Shown piece by piece: positions 1 through 8,273 of a stretch of DNA of 64,000 nt. Numbering within the stretch: position 1 is the first letter of the stretch; every line of letters starts with the position of its first letter. Made by a program: the position numbers and the translations under genes. The stretch comes from Propionispora sp. 2/2-37 (lineage in GTDB: Bacteria > Bacillota > Negativicutes > Propionisporales > Propionisporaceae): positions 1 through 64,000 of the forward strand of contig NZ_CYSP01000001.1 in assembly GCF_001298735.1 (NCBI RefSeq), read 5' to 3'. The notes beneath the pieces were generated by a model. That model did no database searches. It was not told where the DNA came from and saw nothing but the letters and a program-made list of their open reading frames with translations.

Positions 1-144
1 TTTCACGTTGAGACAGTCACACTCCTGCAAAGGAAAGACAACACAAAATAGCGTGTAAGTAGCTAAAAACCAACACAATATATTGTATTTTCAGTATGTT
101 TCTGCATACGTATATAGTTGAGTTAAACAACATATCAAGTGATA

Positions 145-187
145 GGCTAATCAACATTTCGTAGAAATACGAACATGAGGATTAGCC
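145..187 (+). other. Two-tier hairpin
   Basis: An outer 8-bp stem (GGCTAATC at 145-152 with GATTAGCC at 180-187) encloses a perfect inner 6-bp stem, TTCGTA/TACGAA (158-163 and 168-173), capped by a GAAA tetraloop. The GAAA cap suggests a folded RNA rather than a simple terminator, because no T-run follows. Function unknown. It sits 14 bases upstream of the first copy of the 42-bp direct repeat. Confidence 0.45.
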
Positions 188-200
188 TTAGTTGCTTTTT

Positions 201-242
201 AAAGAAATATTTGCTGTGACGCAGGAGATGAATACCTCGAAG
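201..242 (+). repeat. 42-bp imperfect direct repeat, copy 1
   Basis: This matches 1584-1625 at about 37 of 42 positions. The 3' half, GGAGATGAATACCTCGAAG, is identical in both copies. The two copies bracket the glycine-zipper gene, and copy 2 lies just upstream of the serine recombinase. They may be recombination-site duplications or conserved leader sequence of a mobile element. Confidence 0.55.
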
Positions 243-461
243 AAAATGTTGCAACAACTGGGTGGCTGGCTAATCCATCCCAGACGGGATTTCCACCAGC
301 TATACTCCGTGCGCTTCATGGCACACGGGACGTTCCCTATTTGTCAACTATTCGACTTCTGTCTCAAAATTTTGTGATTTTAGCAGGAAACCTCTAAATT
401 TTCCAGAATTTTTATAGGAAAATTTATTATCAATAATTAAAATAATTTGGAGGTGAACTTA

Positions 462-1491
462 ATGGCTAAAGATTCCAAAACAGTAAAAACGTCGACTGTA
501 AAAGCCGTTGCGGATAATGCAACGGCTATCGAGAGTATGGGTAAAATGGGAGATAACTTATCAAATTTAAACGCTATGCGGGGCGGAGAAAAAGGATTTA
601 AGGGATTCGTAGCAGAGGAAATGCAAGCTGCTGAAGGAACTGCTGCCGGGAAAAACACTATTGTTGTTAATAATAATGGTCCTGCTGATTTGATTTATAC
701 TGGAAAAAATGGCCATAAGTATTTACAGCAAATGAAAGTTGGGTATAAACCTGGGCAAATAGATTTTGCTAAATATAAGGGGCAAACTGTTGTAGTTGAT
801 AAGGGAAATCCATACTTTAAACAGTTGGCAAGAAGGAAAAATGCATGGCGTAAAAGTGGTCGAAGGTAGTATCACTAATCAAGAAGCAAAGTCATTGGCT
901 AACGCAATGCAAATTGAAACTAAGATTACTGGTGCAAAGAGTGCAACTATAGTACCTAAGGTGGCTTCTGCACATAATGCCGGCTTAAAGGCTGGAAAAA
1001 CTGGTGCATTATATGGTGCAGGAATTAGTATTGGTACTAATCTTGTAGATGTTGTAAAAGGTGATAAAGAGGTTAGTGACGCTGCGGTTGATGTTGCGAA
1101 AGATACCGCAATAAGTTATGGGGCTGGATATGCAGTTGGGGCTGCAGGAAGTGCTATTGCAGGTACATCCGCAGGAGCGACTGCCATTGCAGCTGTAAGT
1201 AGTGCTGGCTCAGCAGTTGCTGGAACTACAGTAGGTGGTGCGGTATTGGGGGCTGCTGGCGCTGCAACTGGTGCTGTTGGAGCTGTCGGTACTATAGGAA
1301 GTGCTGTTGGTGGCGCTGCTGTAGCAGCTACTGCAGGAACTGCCATTGGGGGAGCCGTTGCGTCAGGTGTGGCCGCTACCGCGGTGGCAGGAGCAGCTGT
1401 AGGAGCAGCTGCTGTGGCGGCAGCTCCAGTAGTGGCAGTTGGTGTGGGCGTTGGCATCTTGTATAAAGGGATAAAAAGTTTATTTGATTAA
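462..1491 (+). pseudogene. Frameshifted glycine-zipper protein
   Basis: Two overlapping frames (462-869 and a second frame ending at 1491) read as one protein of about 342 residues if one extra base near 833-834 is removed. The sequence then runs KQLAR directly into GKMHGVKVVEG. The start at 462 follows GGAGGTG with 6-base spacing. The N-terminal half is soluble and lysine-rich. From about residue 180 the protein is an almost uninterrupted Ala/Gly/Val glycine zipper with GAAGAA-like GxxxG patterns, ending in IKSLFD. That half looks membrane-inserting. I do not recognise the family. Glycine-zipper tails occur in pore-forming or secreted effectors, but a toxin role here is only a guess. The frameshift may be genuine decay or a sequencing error. 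Confidence 0.6.
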
Positions 1492-1500
1492 GTTCTTATA

Positions 1501-1539
1501 AAATAATGGCATCTACCTATTTGGGGAGATGCCATTATT
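1501..1539 (+). terminator. Hairpin after glycine-zipper gene
   Basis: A 13-bp perfect stem (1502-1514 with 1527-1539, AATAATGGCATCT and its complement) begins 11 bases after the stop codon. The 3' arm ends in TTATTAATTT rather than a long T-run, so it is a plausible but not ideal intrinsic terminator. Confidence 0.6.
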
Positions 1540-1583
1540 AATTTGGAGGTAATTACAAAGGACACTTAGGAAGCAATCATATC

Positions 1584-1625
1584 TAAAAAATATTTGCAGT
1601 GACACGGGAGATGAATACCTCGAAG
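1584..1625 (+). repeat. 42-bp imperfect direct repeat, copy 2
   Basis: Second copy of the repeat at 201-242. It lies 42 bases upstream of the recombinase start, so it is in the position of that gene's promoter or leader. Sequence beyond the repeat differs between the two copies. Confidence 0.55.
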
Positions 1626-1667
1626 GAATCTGTTGGGATGAATTAGCAATTATTACTTGAAGGTAAC

Positions 1668-2610
1668 ATGAAAACTGGGAGGTTCAATGTGTCAGAGAGT
1701 AAAAAAATAGAATACATACCTGCAAAGCCTTCGAAACGAGAACAGCACGTGGGCATTTATGCCAGGGTCAGCACAAACAGCGCTGAACAATTGCAAAGTC
1801 TTACTGCCCAAGTATCACACCTGACAAGAGTCGCAGCCGCTAATAAAAAATGGTTGCTGGTAGATGTATATATGGACATTGCATCAAGCAAAACTGGTTC
1901 TTCACGGAAAGAGTTTTCCCGGATGCTGCAGGACTGCCAATCGCATGATTTGGAAATCATCTTTACAAAAAGCATCAGTAGATTTGGCAGGGATACGGTA
2001 GAAATTCTCGATGCTTTGCAACAGTTAAAACTTCTTGGCGTTCGTGTCATATTTGAGCAGGAAGAACTGGATACCGCCAACATAGATAGTAGCCTTATGA
2101 TTTCGATTGTTGAATCTATCGCACAAGCTGAAAATGAATCACGCAGCGATAATATTAAATGGGGTATCAAGCAGTGCGCTGCAAGTGGCACATCAAAACT
2201 GTATAACAGGAAGTGTTATGGTTATACGAATGCCAGTGATGGCAGTCTTATTATCGAAAAATCAGAAGAAAAAATTGTGAAAATGATTTTTGATTTGTAT
2301 CTGCAGGGCAAGAGCGTGATCGGTATTGTATCCGAATTGGAACGTTTGGGAATCAAGTCACCTACCGGGAAAGACAAGTGGTGCAAGCGGACGATTGATG
2401 TAATGCTTGGTAATGAAAAATACACGGGAAATGTCCGGCTGCTGGATATGGGAACATGATGCACACTATCTGGCGCGGGATAATAATCCGATTATTATAT
2501 CCAAGGAAACATTTCAAGCGGTACAGATTGAAAAACAGCATCGGAGCAATGTTGCAACGGGCGAAAACGGTAACCGGAGAAAAAGCAAAAAATACAGTTC
2601 AAAGAAGTGA
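1668..2610 (+). pseudogene. Serine recombinase, frameshifted near C-terminus
   Basis: This is a resolvase/invertase-family site-specific recombinase. The N-terminal catalytic domain has the YARVSTNSAEQLQSL motif with the nucleophilic serine, then FTKSISRFGRD. A Recombinase domain follows (YGYTNASDG, LGIKSPTGKDKWCKRTID). The first frame stops at 2459 after LLDMGT. The second frame continues the family sequence from about 2455 (DAHYLARDNNPIIISKETF) to KSKKYSSKK at 2610. Removing one base near 2450 would give about 313 residues, a normal length for the short recombinases of Clostridia-type elements. It therefore looks like a recently inactivated gene or a base-call error. It was probably the mobility gene of the element carrying the glycine-zipper gene. 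Confidence 0.8.
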
Positions 2611-2933
2611 AATTGCAAAATAGCCTAATTGAAAGTAATAGGCCGAAATGATAGATGGACTCCGAACCTAGGCAAATAGAGCGTTTTTGCCATGCTTTTC
2701 AAAAGTGTGAAAAAGCCTAATAATTTCACGTGGAGTGCGTCGCGTTGATAGAGCGGAAGTAGGCTTGATGTATAAGAAGGGTTTGCGAGTTTGATAAAAA
2801 TTTATTATATACGCAATATGTTCGCCTAGACTTGGTTTAGGCGAATTTTTATTTAGGGGGTGTCGGCACCCTTACACGAAAATATGCAAATACACGAAAT
2901 GATGGGCAGACAACAATGGCCAGGTGCCGCAGA
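2611..2933. other. Intergenic remnant region
   Basis: No gene is visible. The stretch is AT-rich, contains short related copies of AGCCTAAT/TAGGC, and ends in the terminator at 2821-2850. It separates the recombinase remnant from the permease remnant and looks like eroded island sequence. Confidence 0.4.
2821..2850 (+). terminator. Intrinsic terminator
   Basis: The 8-bp stem TTCGCCTA/TAGGCGAA (2821-2828 and 2838-2845) is followed by TTTTT. It lies downstream of the recombinase remnant on the same strand. Confidence 0.75.
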
Positions 2934-2936
2934 CCC

Positions 2937-3074
2937 AGCCCCCCGATTTTCTTTGGTTCGGGATATGTCGAGCAAAATGTCTGGTGGCGGCAAGGCTTTA
3001 CGGTTCCCGTCATTAATCTTATTATTTGGCTTGGTATTGGCGGAGTCTGGTGGAAAATTATTGGATTTTGGTAA
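2937..3074 (+). pseudogene. C-terminal remnant of DASS anion permease
   Basis: Read in the frame ending at the TAA of 3072-3074, this stretch encodes PIFFGSGYVEQNVWW, then a hydrophobic helix (VINLIIWLGIGG) and the closing VWWKIIGFW. This is the characteristic carboxyl terminus of the DASS/SLC13 family (CitT-like dicarboxylate or anion:sodium symporters). Only the last 45 or so codons survive. Upstream the frame degenerates within a C-rich stretch near 2930-2945, where an eroded GPAP-like motif can be guessed. The rest of the gene is missing. Confidence 0.7.
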
Positions 3075-3077
3075 AAA

Positions 3078-3107
3078 ATACAAACAGGCTGTGCTGCCTG
3101 TTTGTAT
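3078..3107 (+). terminator. Terminator-like hairpin after permease remnant
   Basis: A perfect 12-bp stem ATACAAACAGGC/GCCTGTTTGTAT with a 6-base loop begins 3 bases after the permease stop. It was probably the terminator of the lost permease gene. Confidence 0.65.
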
Positions 3108-3109
3108 CA

Positions 3110-3150
3110 TTTGTATTCTATAAAATCTAACAGTTTTTATAGAATACAAA
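3110..3150. repeat. 16-bp perfect inverted repeat
   Basis: The arms are TTTGTATTCTATAAAA (3110-3125) and its complement (3135-3150) around a 9-base spacer. It lies immediately after the preceding hairpin and 47 bases before the end of the oppositely oriented Crp-like gene. It could terminate that gene, although the T-run is weak. Confidence 0.55.
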
Positions 3151-3197
3151 ATGTAGGTGAAATATGGAGCTAAAAAAATTTCCCCTTCCATTATCCA

Positions 3198-3868
3198 TCA
3201 AAGCGTTTCTAATGAGCAATACTTTTCCAGTGCTGATGGATCAATGACTTCAATCTGTTTTCGCTTTGTTATAATGATGTTTTCCTTTCGAAGGCGAGCA
3301 AGCCCTCTTGTTAGATTAACTCGGCTGATTCCGAGAATATCTGCAATGGCGTCTTGTGTTATACAATTGAGGTGATTTTGTTTTCCGGTCTCGTTCACCA
3401 AAAGCAGATATAGCAAATTACATAACTTAATAAACGAGTTATTGTACTCCTGATGTGCCGTTTCGTAGATCAATAGATTTACATCTTTGGAAAACCAATC
3501 AATAACCTGCGCACTTAGCTGTGGGTTTTGCTGGAACATGCGGCGAAACTCCGCTTTGGTAAACTCCAGCACTTCCATGTCAGACAGTGTAACGGTAATG
3601 AGGGTGCTTTCAATTTTATAATCCTGCTCATGATAGCCGGGAAAAACCGTTCCGCTTCCGTGGAAAGAAAGAATTTTCCTATGGCCGTTTTCATGCTCCA
3701 CATAGTTTTGAGCAACGCCAGAAATAATGTAATGGATTTTTCGAACGGTTTATTCGGCTCCCATAAATAGTCGCCTTTTTTGAAAGACTTCTTTATATGC
3801 GGCTGAGATAGAAAATATTCATAAAACTGTTTGAAGTCATTTATAAAAAAATAGCTTGGCGTAAGCAT
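3198..3868 (-). pseudogene. Crp/Fnr-family regulator, frameshifted
   Basis: Two minus-strand frames join into one protein of about 223 residues if one base is added to the 5-base homopolymer at 3737-3741 (poly-A in the coding strand). The joined sequence reads EPNKPFEK then IHYIISGVAQNYVEHENGHR. The N-terminal half is a cyclic-nucleotide-type effector domain. The C-terminal half is a Crp-type helix-turn-helix (DAIADILGISRVNLTRGLARL). The start ATG at 3868 follows AAGGGGGGC. It is divergent from the flavoprotein remnant at 3990, as is common when a Crp-like regulator controls a redox gene. The frameshift lies in a homopolymer, so a sequencing error is possible. Confidence 0.75.
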
Positions 3869-3989
3869 AAAATTGCGCCCCCCTTAACGCACAAACATTA
3901 ACAACTTACCAAAATTATTTTATCAGAGTTTCACAAAGCGCGTAAAGGATATGTCTATAATATCCTGATACGTCGAAAGGAGAGTAAAA

Positions 3990-4302
3990 GTGAAAATCGT
4001 TGTTTTGACGGGCAGTCCACATAAAGCCGGAACATCTTCTTTGCTTGCTGAAGCTGGCACCACCTGAAGCCGATCTGGTAATGTTAGCTGAGGCTCCGTA
4101 TTTTAGACGGCTACTGGAAATTTATTGTGAAACCCACAGCAGCTTTATCATCAATTCTGACACCATGCAATTCTATAAAGTCAGACGCAAGCTGGAAGAT
4201 ATTTGGGAGTTTATGGAGCAACTGCTGTATGATGAACAGGCAGCGGAAGCCCGGACAGAAACCTTGGAGTACCTGAAAACAGAATTAAGCAGTATGGTTT
4301 AA
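3990..4302 (+). pseudogene. Flavodoxin-like reductase start fused to unrelated tail
   Basis: A GTG start at 3990 preceded by AAGGAG opens MKIVVLTGSPHKAGTSSLL. This is the N-terminus of NADPH-dependent FMN reductase/flavodoxin-fold proteins, including the TGSPHKxGTS phosphate loop. The frame ends at 4067. From about 4045 another frame runs to 4302 and encodes an acidic helical tail (FRRLLEIYCETH, KLEDIWEFMEQLL). This tail is not part of a flavoprotein and may be the end of a phosphotransferase-type (APH-like) protein. The junction looks like a deletion that fused the first 20 codons of one gene to the last 80 of another. Confidence 0.55.
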
Positions 4303-4628
4303 GTAATCTCTTGATTATGAGCGCTAAATATAGATTTGCAGGGAAACCACTCCCTACTCCTTTAAGGCGAACAAAAGGGAGGAAGCCGCCGGTATACAGC
4401 GCGCTACTAGATGGCTCCATGAGCAGCCACTGAGACGTGTACCTGCACCTCGTAAGCCTGCCGGTTGCGATAGTAAGACGGGCAGGAAGTTCACGGGCTT
4501 GCCGGGATTATAAAATCATTACATCAGGCCTATTTAAAAGGAATTCCATTTTGAAGGCATAATAAATGGCCAGAAGCAGACACTAAAATAGTTATAGTAG
4601 ATAAAAAGAAAAAGGAGAACGGGAGGCC
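4303..4628. other. GC-rich, hairpin-dense intergenic region
   Basis: No protein gene is visible. Between about 4335 and 4510 there are many short inverted repeats: GGGA/TCCC near 4341, CTCCC/GGGAG, GGCT/AGCC around 4411-4427, and CCTGCC/GGCAGG about 4457-4492. This suggests a folded RNA or a remnant of one. I compared it by eye with cobalamin, molybdenum-cofactor, THF and T-box patterns and could not assign it. The last 110 bases are AT-rich and probably hold the selO promoter. Confidence 0.4.
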
Positions 4629-6098
4629 ATGACAAAAGAAATAAGAGCAGCCGGATGGAATTTAGACAACAGCTATGCCCGTCTGCCGGAATCGCTTTTT
4701 AGCAGCCTTAACCCAACCCCTGTAGCTTCACCGGCACTAATCGCCTTTAATCAGCCTTTGGCAACAGCCCTTGGATTGGATGTGCAGGAACTGCAAAGCC
4801 AGGATGGCGTAGCTGTCCTGGCGGGGAACCGGATTCCAGCAGGCGCTTGCCCGCTTGCCCAGGCCTACGCGGGGCATCAGTTTGGGCATTTTACGATGTT
4901 AGGGGATGGCCGGGCTTTATTACTTGGTGAACAGATTACTCCCCAAGGTGAACGGTTTGATATTCAGCTTAAAGGAGCAGGCCGGACGCCATATTCCCGT
5001 CAGGGCGACGGCCGGGCGGCGCTTGGGCCGATGCTGCGCGAATACATTATCAGCGAAGCCATGGCTGGGCTGGGGATTCCCAGTACCCGCAGCCTGGCGG
5101 TCGTAACTACCGGTGAATCGGTAATTCGCGAAAGTGAACAGCAGGGAGCCATTCTAACCCGGGTGGCTGCCAGTCACCTGCGGGTCGGTACCTTTCAATT
5201 CGCCGCTCAATGGGGTACTATAGAGGATTTACGGATTTTGGCAGACTATACACTAGAGCGTCATTTTCCCAATATTCAAGTAGACGAAAATCGATATCTT
5301 TCACTGCTTAAGGAGGTAATCAGGCGTCAGGCCGTGTTGATTGCTAAATGGCAGCTGGTTGGTTTTATTCATGGGGTCATGAATACCGATAACATGGCTC
5401 TTAGCGGGGAAACCATTGATTATGGTCCTTGTGCCTTTATGGATACCTATAATCCGGCAACGGTATTCAGTTCCATTGACATACACGGCCGGTATGCCTA
5501 TGGCAATCAGCCGTATATGGCCGGGTGGAATCTGGCGCGATTTGCCGAAACCTTATTGCCGTTGCTGCATGACGATCAGGAACAGGCTGTCAAACTGGCT
5601 CAGGATGCGGTTGCCGGCTTTGCGGATTCATATCATGAGCATTGGCTTGCTGGAATGAGAAGAAAATTAGGGATAGGTAACGAAGAGGCACAAGATGAAG
5701 CGCTCATTGAAAGCCTACTTAAAATGATGGAGAAACACCAGGCGGACTATACCAATACCTTCCTTGCACTGACCTTTGATGAGCTGGAAGATATAGCTCT
5801 GTTTGGTACTACGGAATTTGCCGAATGGTACAAGCTGTGGCAGGCAAGGTTAAGCAGGCAGCAAAAATCGGAAGTCTCGCCGCAACAGTTGATGCAGCAT
5901 AACAATCCTGCACTCATTCCCCGCAACCACCGGGTGGAAGCTGCACTGGAGGCAGCGGTAAAACAAGCTGATTACAGTGTGATGCACCGTTTCCTTGCTG
6001 CTCTCTCCCAGCCATATGCGCATTTACCTGAACAAGCTGCTTACTCTACACTGCCTGAAGGTTCAACACGCCCTTACAGAACCTTTTGCGGTACTTGA
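4629..6098 (+). CDS. selO: Protein adenylyltransferase SelO (YdiU family)
   Basis: This 489-residue pseudokinase-fold enzyme transfers AMP from ATP to Ser/Thr/Tyr side chains of proteins; family members act in redox homeostasis. Visible family features are [17 protein letters not shown] near residues 80-98, [15 protein letters not shown] near 115, the [13 protein letters not shown] stretch, [20 protein letters not shown] with the catalytic and metal-binding residues, and [12 protein letters not shown]. The protein ends RPYRTFCGT. The cysteine third from the end occupies roughly the place of selenocysteine in animal SelO. Start ATG is preceded by AAGGAGAACGGGAGG. The gene stands alone, followed by a strong terminator. 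Confidence 0.95.
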   Translation: MTKEIRAAGWNLDNSYARLPESLFSSLNPTPVASPALIAFNQPLATALGLDVQELQSQDGVAVLAGNRIPAGACPLAQAYAGHQFGHFTMLGDGRALLLGEQITPQGERFDIQLKGAGRTPYSRQGDGRAALGPMLREYIISEAMAGLGIPSTRSLAVVTTGESVIRESEQQGAILTRVAASHLRVGTFQFAAQWGTIEDLRILADYTLERHFPNIQVDENRYLSLLKEVIRRQAVLIAKWQLVGFIHGVMNTDNMALSGETIDYGPCAFMDTYNPATVFSSIDIHGRYAYGNQPYMAGWNLARFAETLLPLLHDDQEQAVKLAQDAVAGFADSYHEHWLAGMRRKLGIGNEEAQDEALIESLLKMMEKHQADYTNTFLALTFDELEDIALFGTTEFAEWYKLWQARLSRQQKSEVSPQQLMQHNNPALIPRNHRVEAALEAAVKQADYSVMHRFLAALSQPYAHLPEQAAYSTLPEGSTRPYRTFCGT

Positions 6099-6188
6099 AG
6101 CATTGGTATTTAGGGTCGACCGGTATCTTTGATGTTAGCTTAATGGTTTAGGCTGTTCTCCTGTCCGTATGTAATATCTGTATCTTAG

Positions 6189-6243
6189 CAAAAGCGGTTT
6201 CGCCTTTGGCACAGCAATGCTGCCAAAGGCGAAACCGCTTTTG
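6189..6243 (+). terminator. Strong intrinsic terminator after selO
   Basis: A perfect 23-bp stem (6189-6211 with 6221-6243) with a 9-base loop, CAAAAGCGGTTTCGCC at its base, is followed by TTATTTT. The A-tract on one side and T-tract on the other would let it work on both strands. Confidence 0.9.
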
Positions 6244-6333
6244 TTATTTTCAGCAAAACCTTTTCATTTTATTTTCAGAATCACCCGGTATACTTATCCC
6301 GGAACGATATTTTAGCAGTAAACAGGTGAAGTT

Positions 6334-7191
6334 ATGAAGCAACTTATCATTAATGCCGACGATTTTGGGCTGCATGAACTCATCAATGAAGGCATAATAG
6401 AGGGCCATACGGCAGGCTGTATTACCAGTACGTCGATCATGGCAAATGGGGAAGCCTTTGAGCAGGCAGCCCAAATGGCTGAACAACATCCGGGACTGGG
6501 AGTTGGAGTTCATCTTACCCTGGTGGGCGGGGCAAGCCCTGTCGCGAGGGGCGATATTCATACCCTGCTTACTCCGGAGGGCTTGTTTTTTCCAAACTAC
6601 GGCCAATTTATTGCCAGATATATAGGCGGGAAAATATCCAAAACTCACATAGAGTATGAACTTCGGTGCCAACTGCAAAAAGTGGCCGGCAGAGGAATCC
6701 GGATTACACATGTTGACAGCCACCAGCATCTTCATGTTCTGCCGGGGATAACCGAAGTTGTTGGAAAGATAGCAAAAGAATTTAAGGTGAACAAGGTAAG
6801 AATACCTGCAGAACCGATAAACTTTTTGGGGGCAGGGCCATTTCGTATGAGCCGTTTTGTTGCCAGGGCAGCTCTCACCGGATGTTCATGGCTGGCGCGC
6901 CGGAAGTATAAAAAAGGTTCATTTAGTGCTCCGCAGCATTTTTTCGGCATGCTTGCCGGGGGAACTATGTTGCCGCCGGCTTTACAATATGTGATTGAAA
7001 ACCTTCCGGACGGGGTATCCGAGATTATGGTACATCCCGGTAAAAATACGGAGGCTTTGAGACAACTGTTTCCCTGGGGATATCATTGGCAGGAAGAGAT
7101 GACGGCTTTGAAGAGCAAGAAGATTGCGGATTTGCTGCAAAAAGAGAAAATCAAGCTGATTCATTTTGGAGAGTTAGAAAAATTGCAGTAA
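6334..7191 (+). CDS. YdjC/ChbG-family carbohydrate deacetylase
   Basis: The 285-residue protein belongs to the YdjC/ChbG family of metal-dependent sugar deacetylases. The metal-binding motif INADDFGLHELINEG is at residues 6-20, HLTLVGG near 66, THVDSHQHLH near 130 with the histidine cluster, and EIMVHPGKN near 232. It opens a six- to seven-gene run with glycosyltransferases, an epimerase and ArnT-like enzymes. The likely role is removing an acetyl or formyl group from a sugar carried on a polyprenyl lipid or envelope glycan, as in the hopanoid or lipid A modification clusters where this family is found. The exact substrate cannot be read from sequence. Confidence 0.85.
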   Translation: MKQLIINADDFGLHELINEGIIEGHTAGCITSTSIMANGEAFEQAAQMAEQHPGLGVGVHLTLVGGASPVARGDIHTLLTPEGLFFPNYGQFIARYIGGKISKTHIEYELRCQLQKVAGRGIRITHVDSHQHLHVLPGITEVVGKIAKEFKVNKVRIPAEPINFLGAGPFRMSRFVARAALTGCSWLARRKYKKGSFSAPQHFFGMLAGGTMLPPALQYVIENLPDGVSEIMVHPGKNTEALRQLFPWGYHWQEEMTALKSKKIADLLQKEKIKLIHFGELEKLQ

Positions 7192-7257
7192 CTAACGTTT
7201 GCAAAGATCAGGTAGCGTCGTAAGGCCGTTCTGGAAGCAGTAGAAAGGAGAGCTAGT

Positions 7258-8253
7258 ATGAAACATATTTCAATAGTCGTCCCTGTCTATAATGAACAGG
7301 AAAATGTACGGTTTTTTTACCAAAAAATACGCAAATATACGGAACCTACGGGATATCCTTTTGAATTGATTTTTGTGGATGATGGTTCTACCGATGCCAC
7401 GGCCCAGTTGCTCGAACAACTGACTCACCAGGACGGCAGAGTCAGAGCGGTTTTACTGGCTCGCAATTTTGGCCATCAGGTGGCGTTAACCTGTGGCATG
7501 GACTATGCCCAAGGAGATGCGGTCATTACCATGGATGGTGATATGCAGCATCCGCCTGAAATGCTGCCGGTTCTGTTGCGTAAGTGGGAAGAAGGATTTG
7601 ATGTTGTTCAAACTATACGGCTAGATACCGAAGGCGTTTCCTGGTTCAAGCAATCTACTTCGCGTACGTTTTATCGCCTGATTAATGCTCTGGCAAATAC
7701 GAATACGCATATTGTGGAAGGCGGATCAGATTTCCGGCTGATGGATAAAAAAGTCGTTGCAACTTTTCAATGCTTTAAAGAAAGAGCCCGGTTTATCCGG
7801 GGGATCATCAGTGATTTAGGCTACCGGCAGACCTACGTTGAATTTGTTGCGGCCCCACGGCATGCCGGAAAATCCAAATTTTCTCTAAAGAAGATGATCA
7901 TGTTTGCGCTTGACGGTATTACGTCTTTTTCCAAAATACCGTTACGGTTTGCATTTTATCTGGGAATACTTTTAAGCCTTATGAGCTTTCTGCTGACGCT
8001 GGATGTTGTCTACACTAAGTTATTTACAACCGAAGCTGTTCCCGGGTGGGCGACGATTACAGCAAGCATATTGCTGCTGGGAGGTTTGCAACTGGCGGGG
8101 ATTGGCATTATCGGCGAATATATCGGCCGCATTTTTGAAGAAGTTAAACAGCGCCCGTTGTACTGGGTGCGGGCTGACTTACGAAACTATATGGAAGTGC
8201 CTGCTTCCTGGCCGGATAAACACGAAAACCAGGTAAAGTTAAAACAAGTTTAA
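7258..8253 (+). CDS. GT2 polyprenyl-phosphate glycosyltransferase (ArnC/GtrB-like)
   Basis: The 331-residue membrane protein has an N-terminal GT-A domain: SIVVPVYNEQEN at residues 4-15, FVDDGSTDAT near 40, ITMDGDMQHPPE near 89 carrying the DxD-like motif, and ERARFIRGIISDLGYR near 178. Two C-terminal membrane helices follow (about 228-250 and 262-285). This is the architecture of enzymes that load a sugar from a nucleotide donor onto polyprenyl phosphate on the cytoplasmic face. It probably supplies the lipid-linked donor used by the two ArnT-like enzymes downstream. Start ATG follows GAAAGGAG. Confidence 0.9.
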   Translation: MKHISIVVPVYNEQENVRFFYQKIRKYTEPTGYPFELIFVDDGSTDATAQLLEQLTHQDGRVRAVLLARNFGHQVALTCGMDYAQGDAVITMDGDMQHPPEMLPVLLRKWEEGFDVVQTIRLDTEGVSWFKQSTSRTFYRLINALANTNTHIVEGGSDFRLMDKKVVATFQCFKERARFIRGIISDLGYRQTYVEFVAAPRHAGKSKFSLKKMIMFALDGITSFSKIPLRFAFYLGILLSLMSFLLTLDVVYTKLFTTEAVPGWATITASILLLGGLQLAGIGIIGEYIGRIFEEVKQRPLYWVRADLRNYMEVPASWPDKHENQVKLKQV

Positions 8254-8273
8254 AGCTGGAGAGGGGTATGTAG

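Larger units (their letters stand above)
1..461. other. Intergenic, structured, no convincing gene
   Basis: I see no credible protein gene here; the only open frame (192-377) has no ribosome binding site and no protein-like composition. The stretch contains a two-tier hairpin (145-187), a copy of a 42-bp direct repeat (201-242), and further self-complementary segments between about 265 and 340. A good ribosome binding site for the next gene lies at 449-455. Confidence 0.5.

Noticed and set aside
192..377. 61-residue plus-strand ORF at the window start
   Set aside because: No ribosome binding site, poor composition, and it overlaps the direct repeat and self-complementary segments; treated as non-coding.
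1116..1457. 113-residue Ala/Pro/Thr-rich minus-strand ORF
   Set aside because: It is the antisense shadow of the GC-rich Gly/Ala zipper coding sequence.
2853..3191. 112-residue minus-strand ORF
   Set aside because: It is antisense to the DASS permease remnant and hairpins and has no ribosome binding site.
4400..4450. Cobalamin or molybdenum-cofactor riboswitch upstream of selO
   Set aside because: A GCCACTG string is present, but the remaining conserved blocks and spacing do not fit either class; a covariance search would decide.
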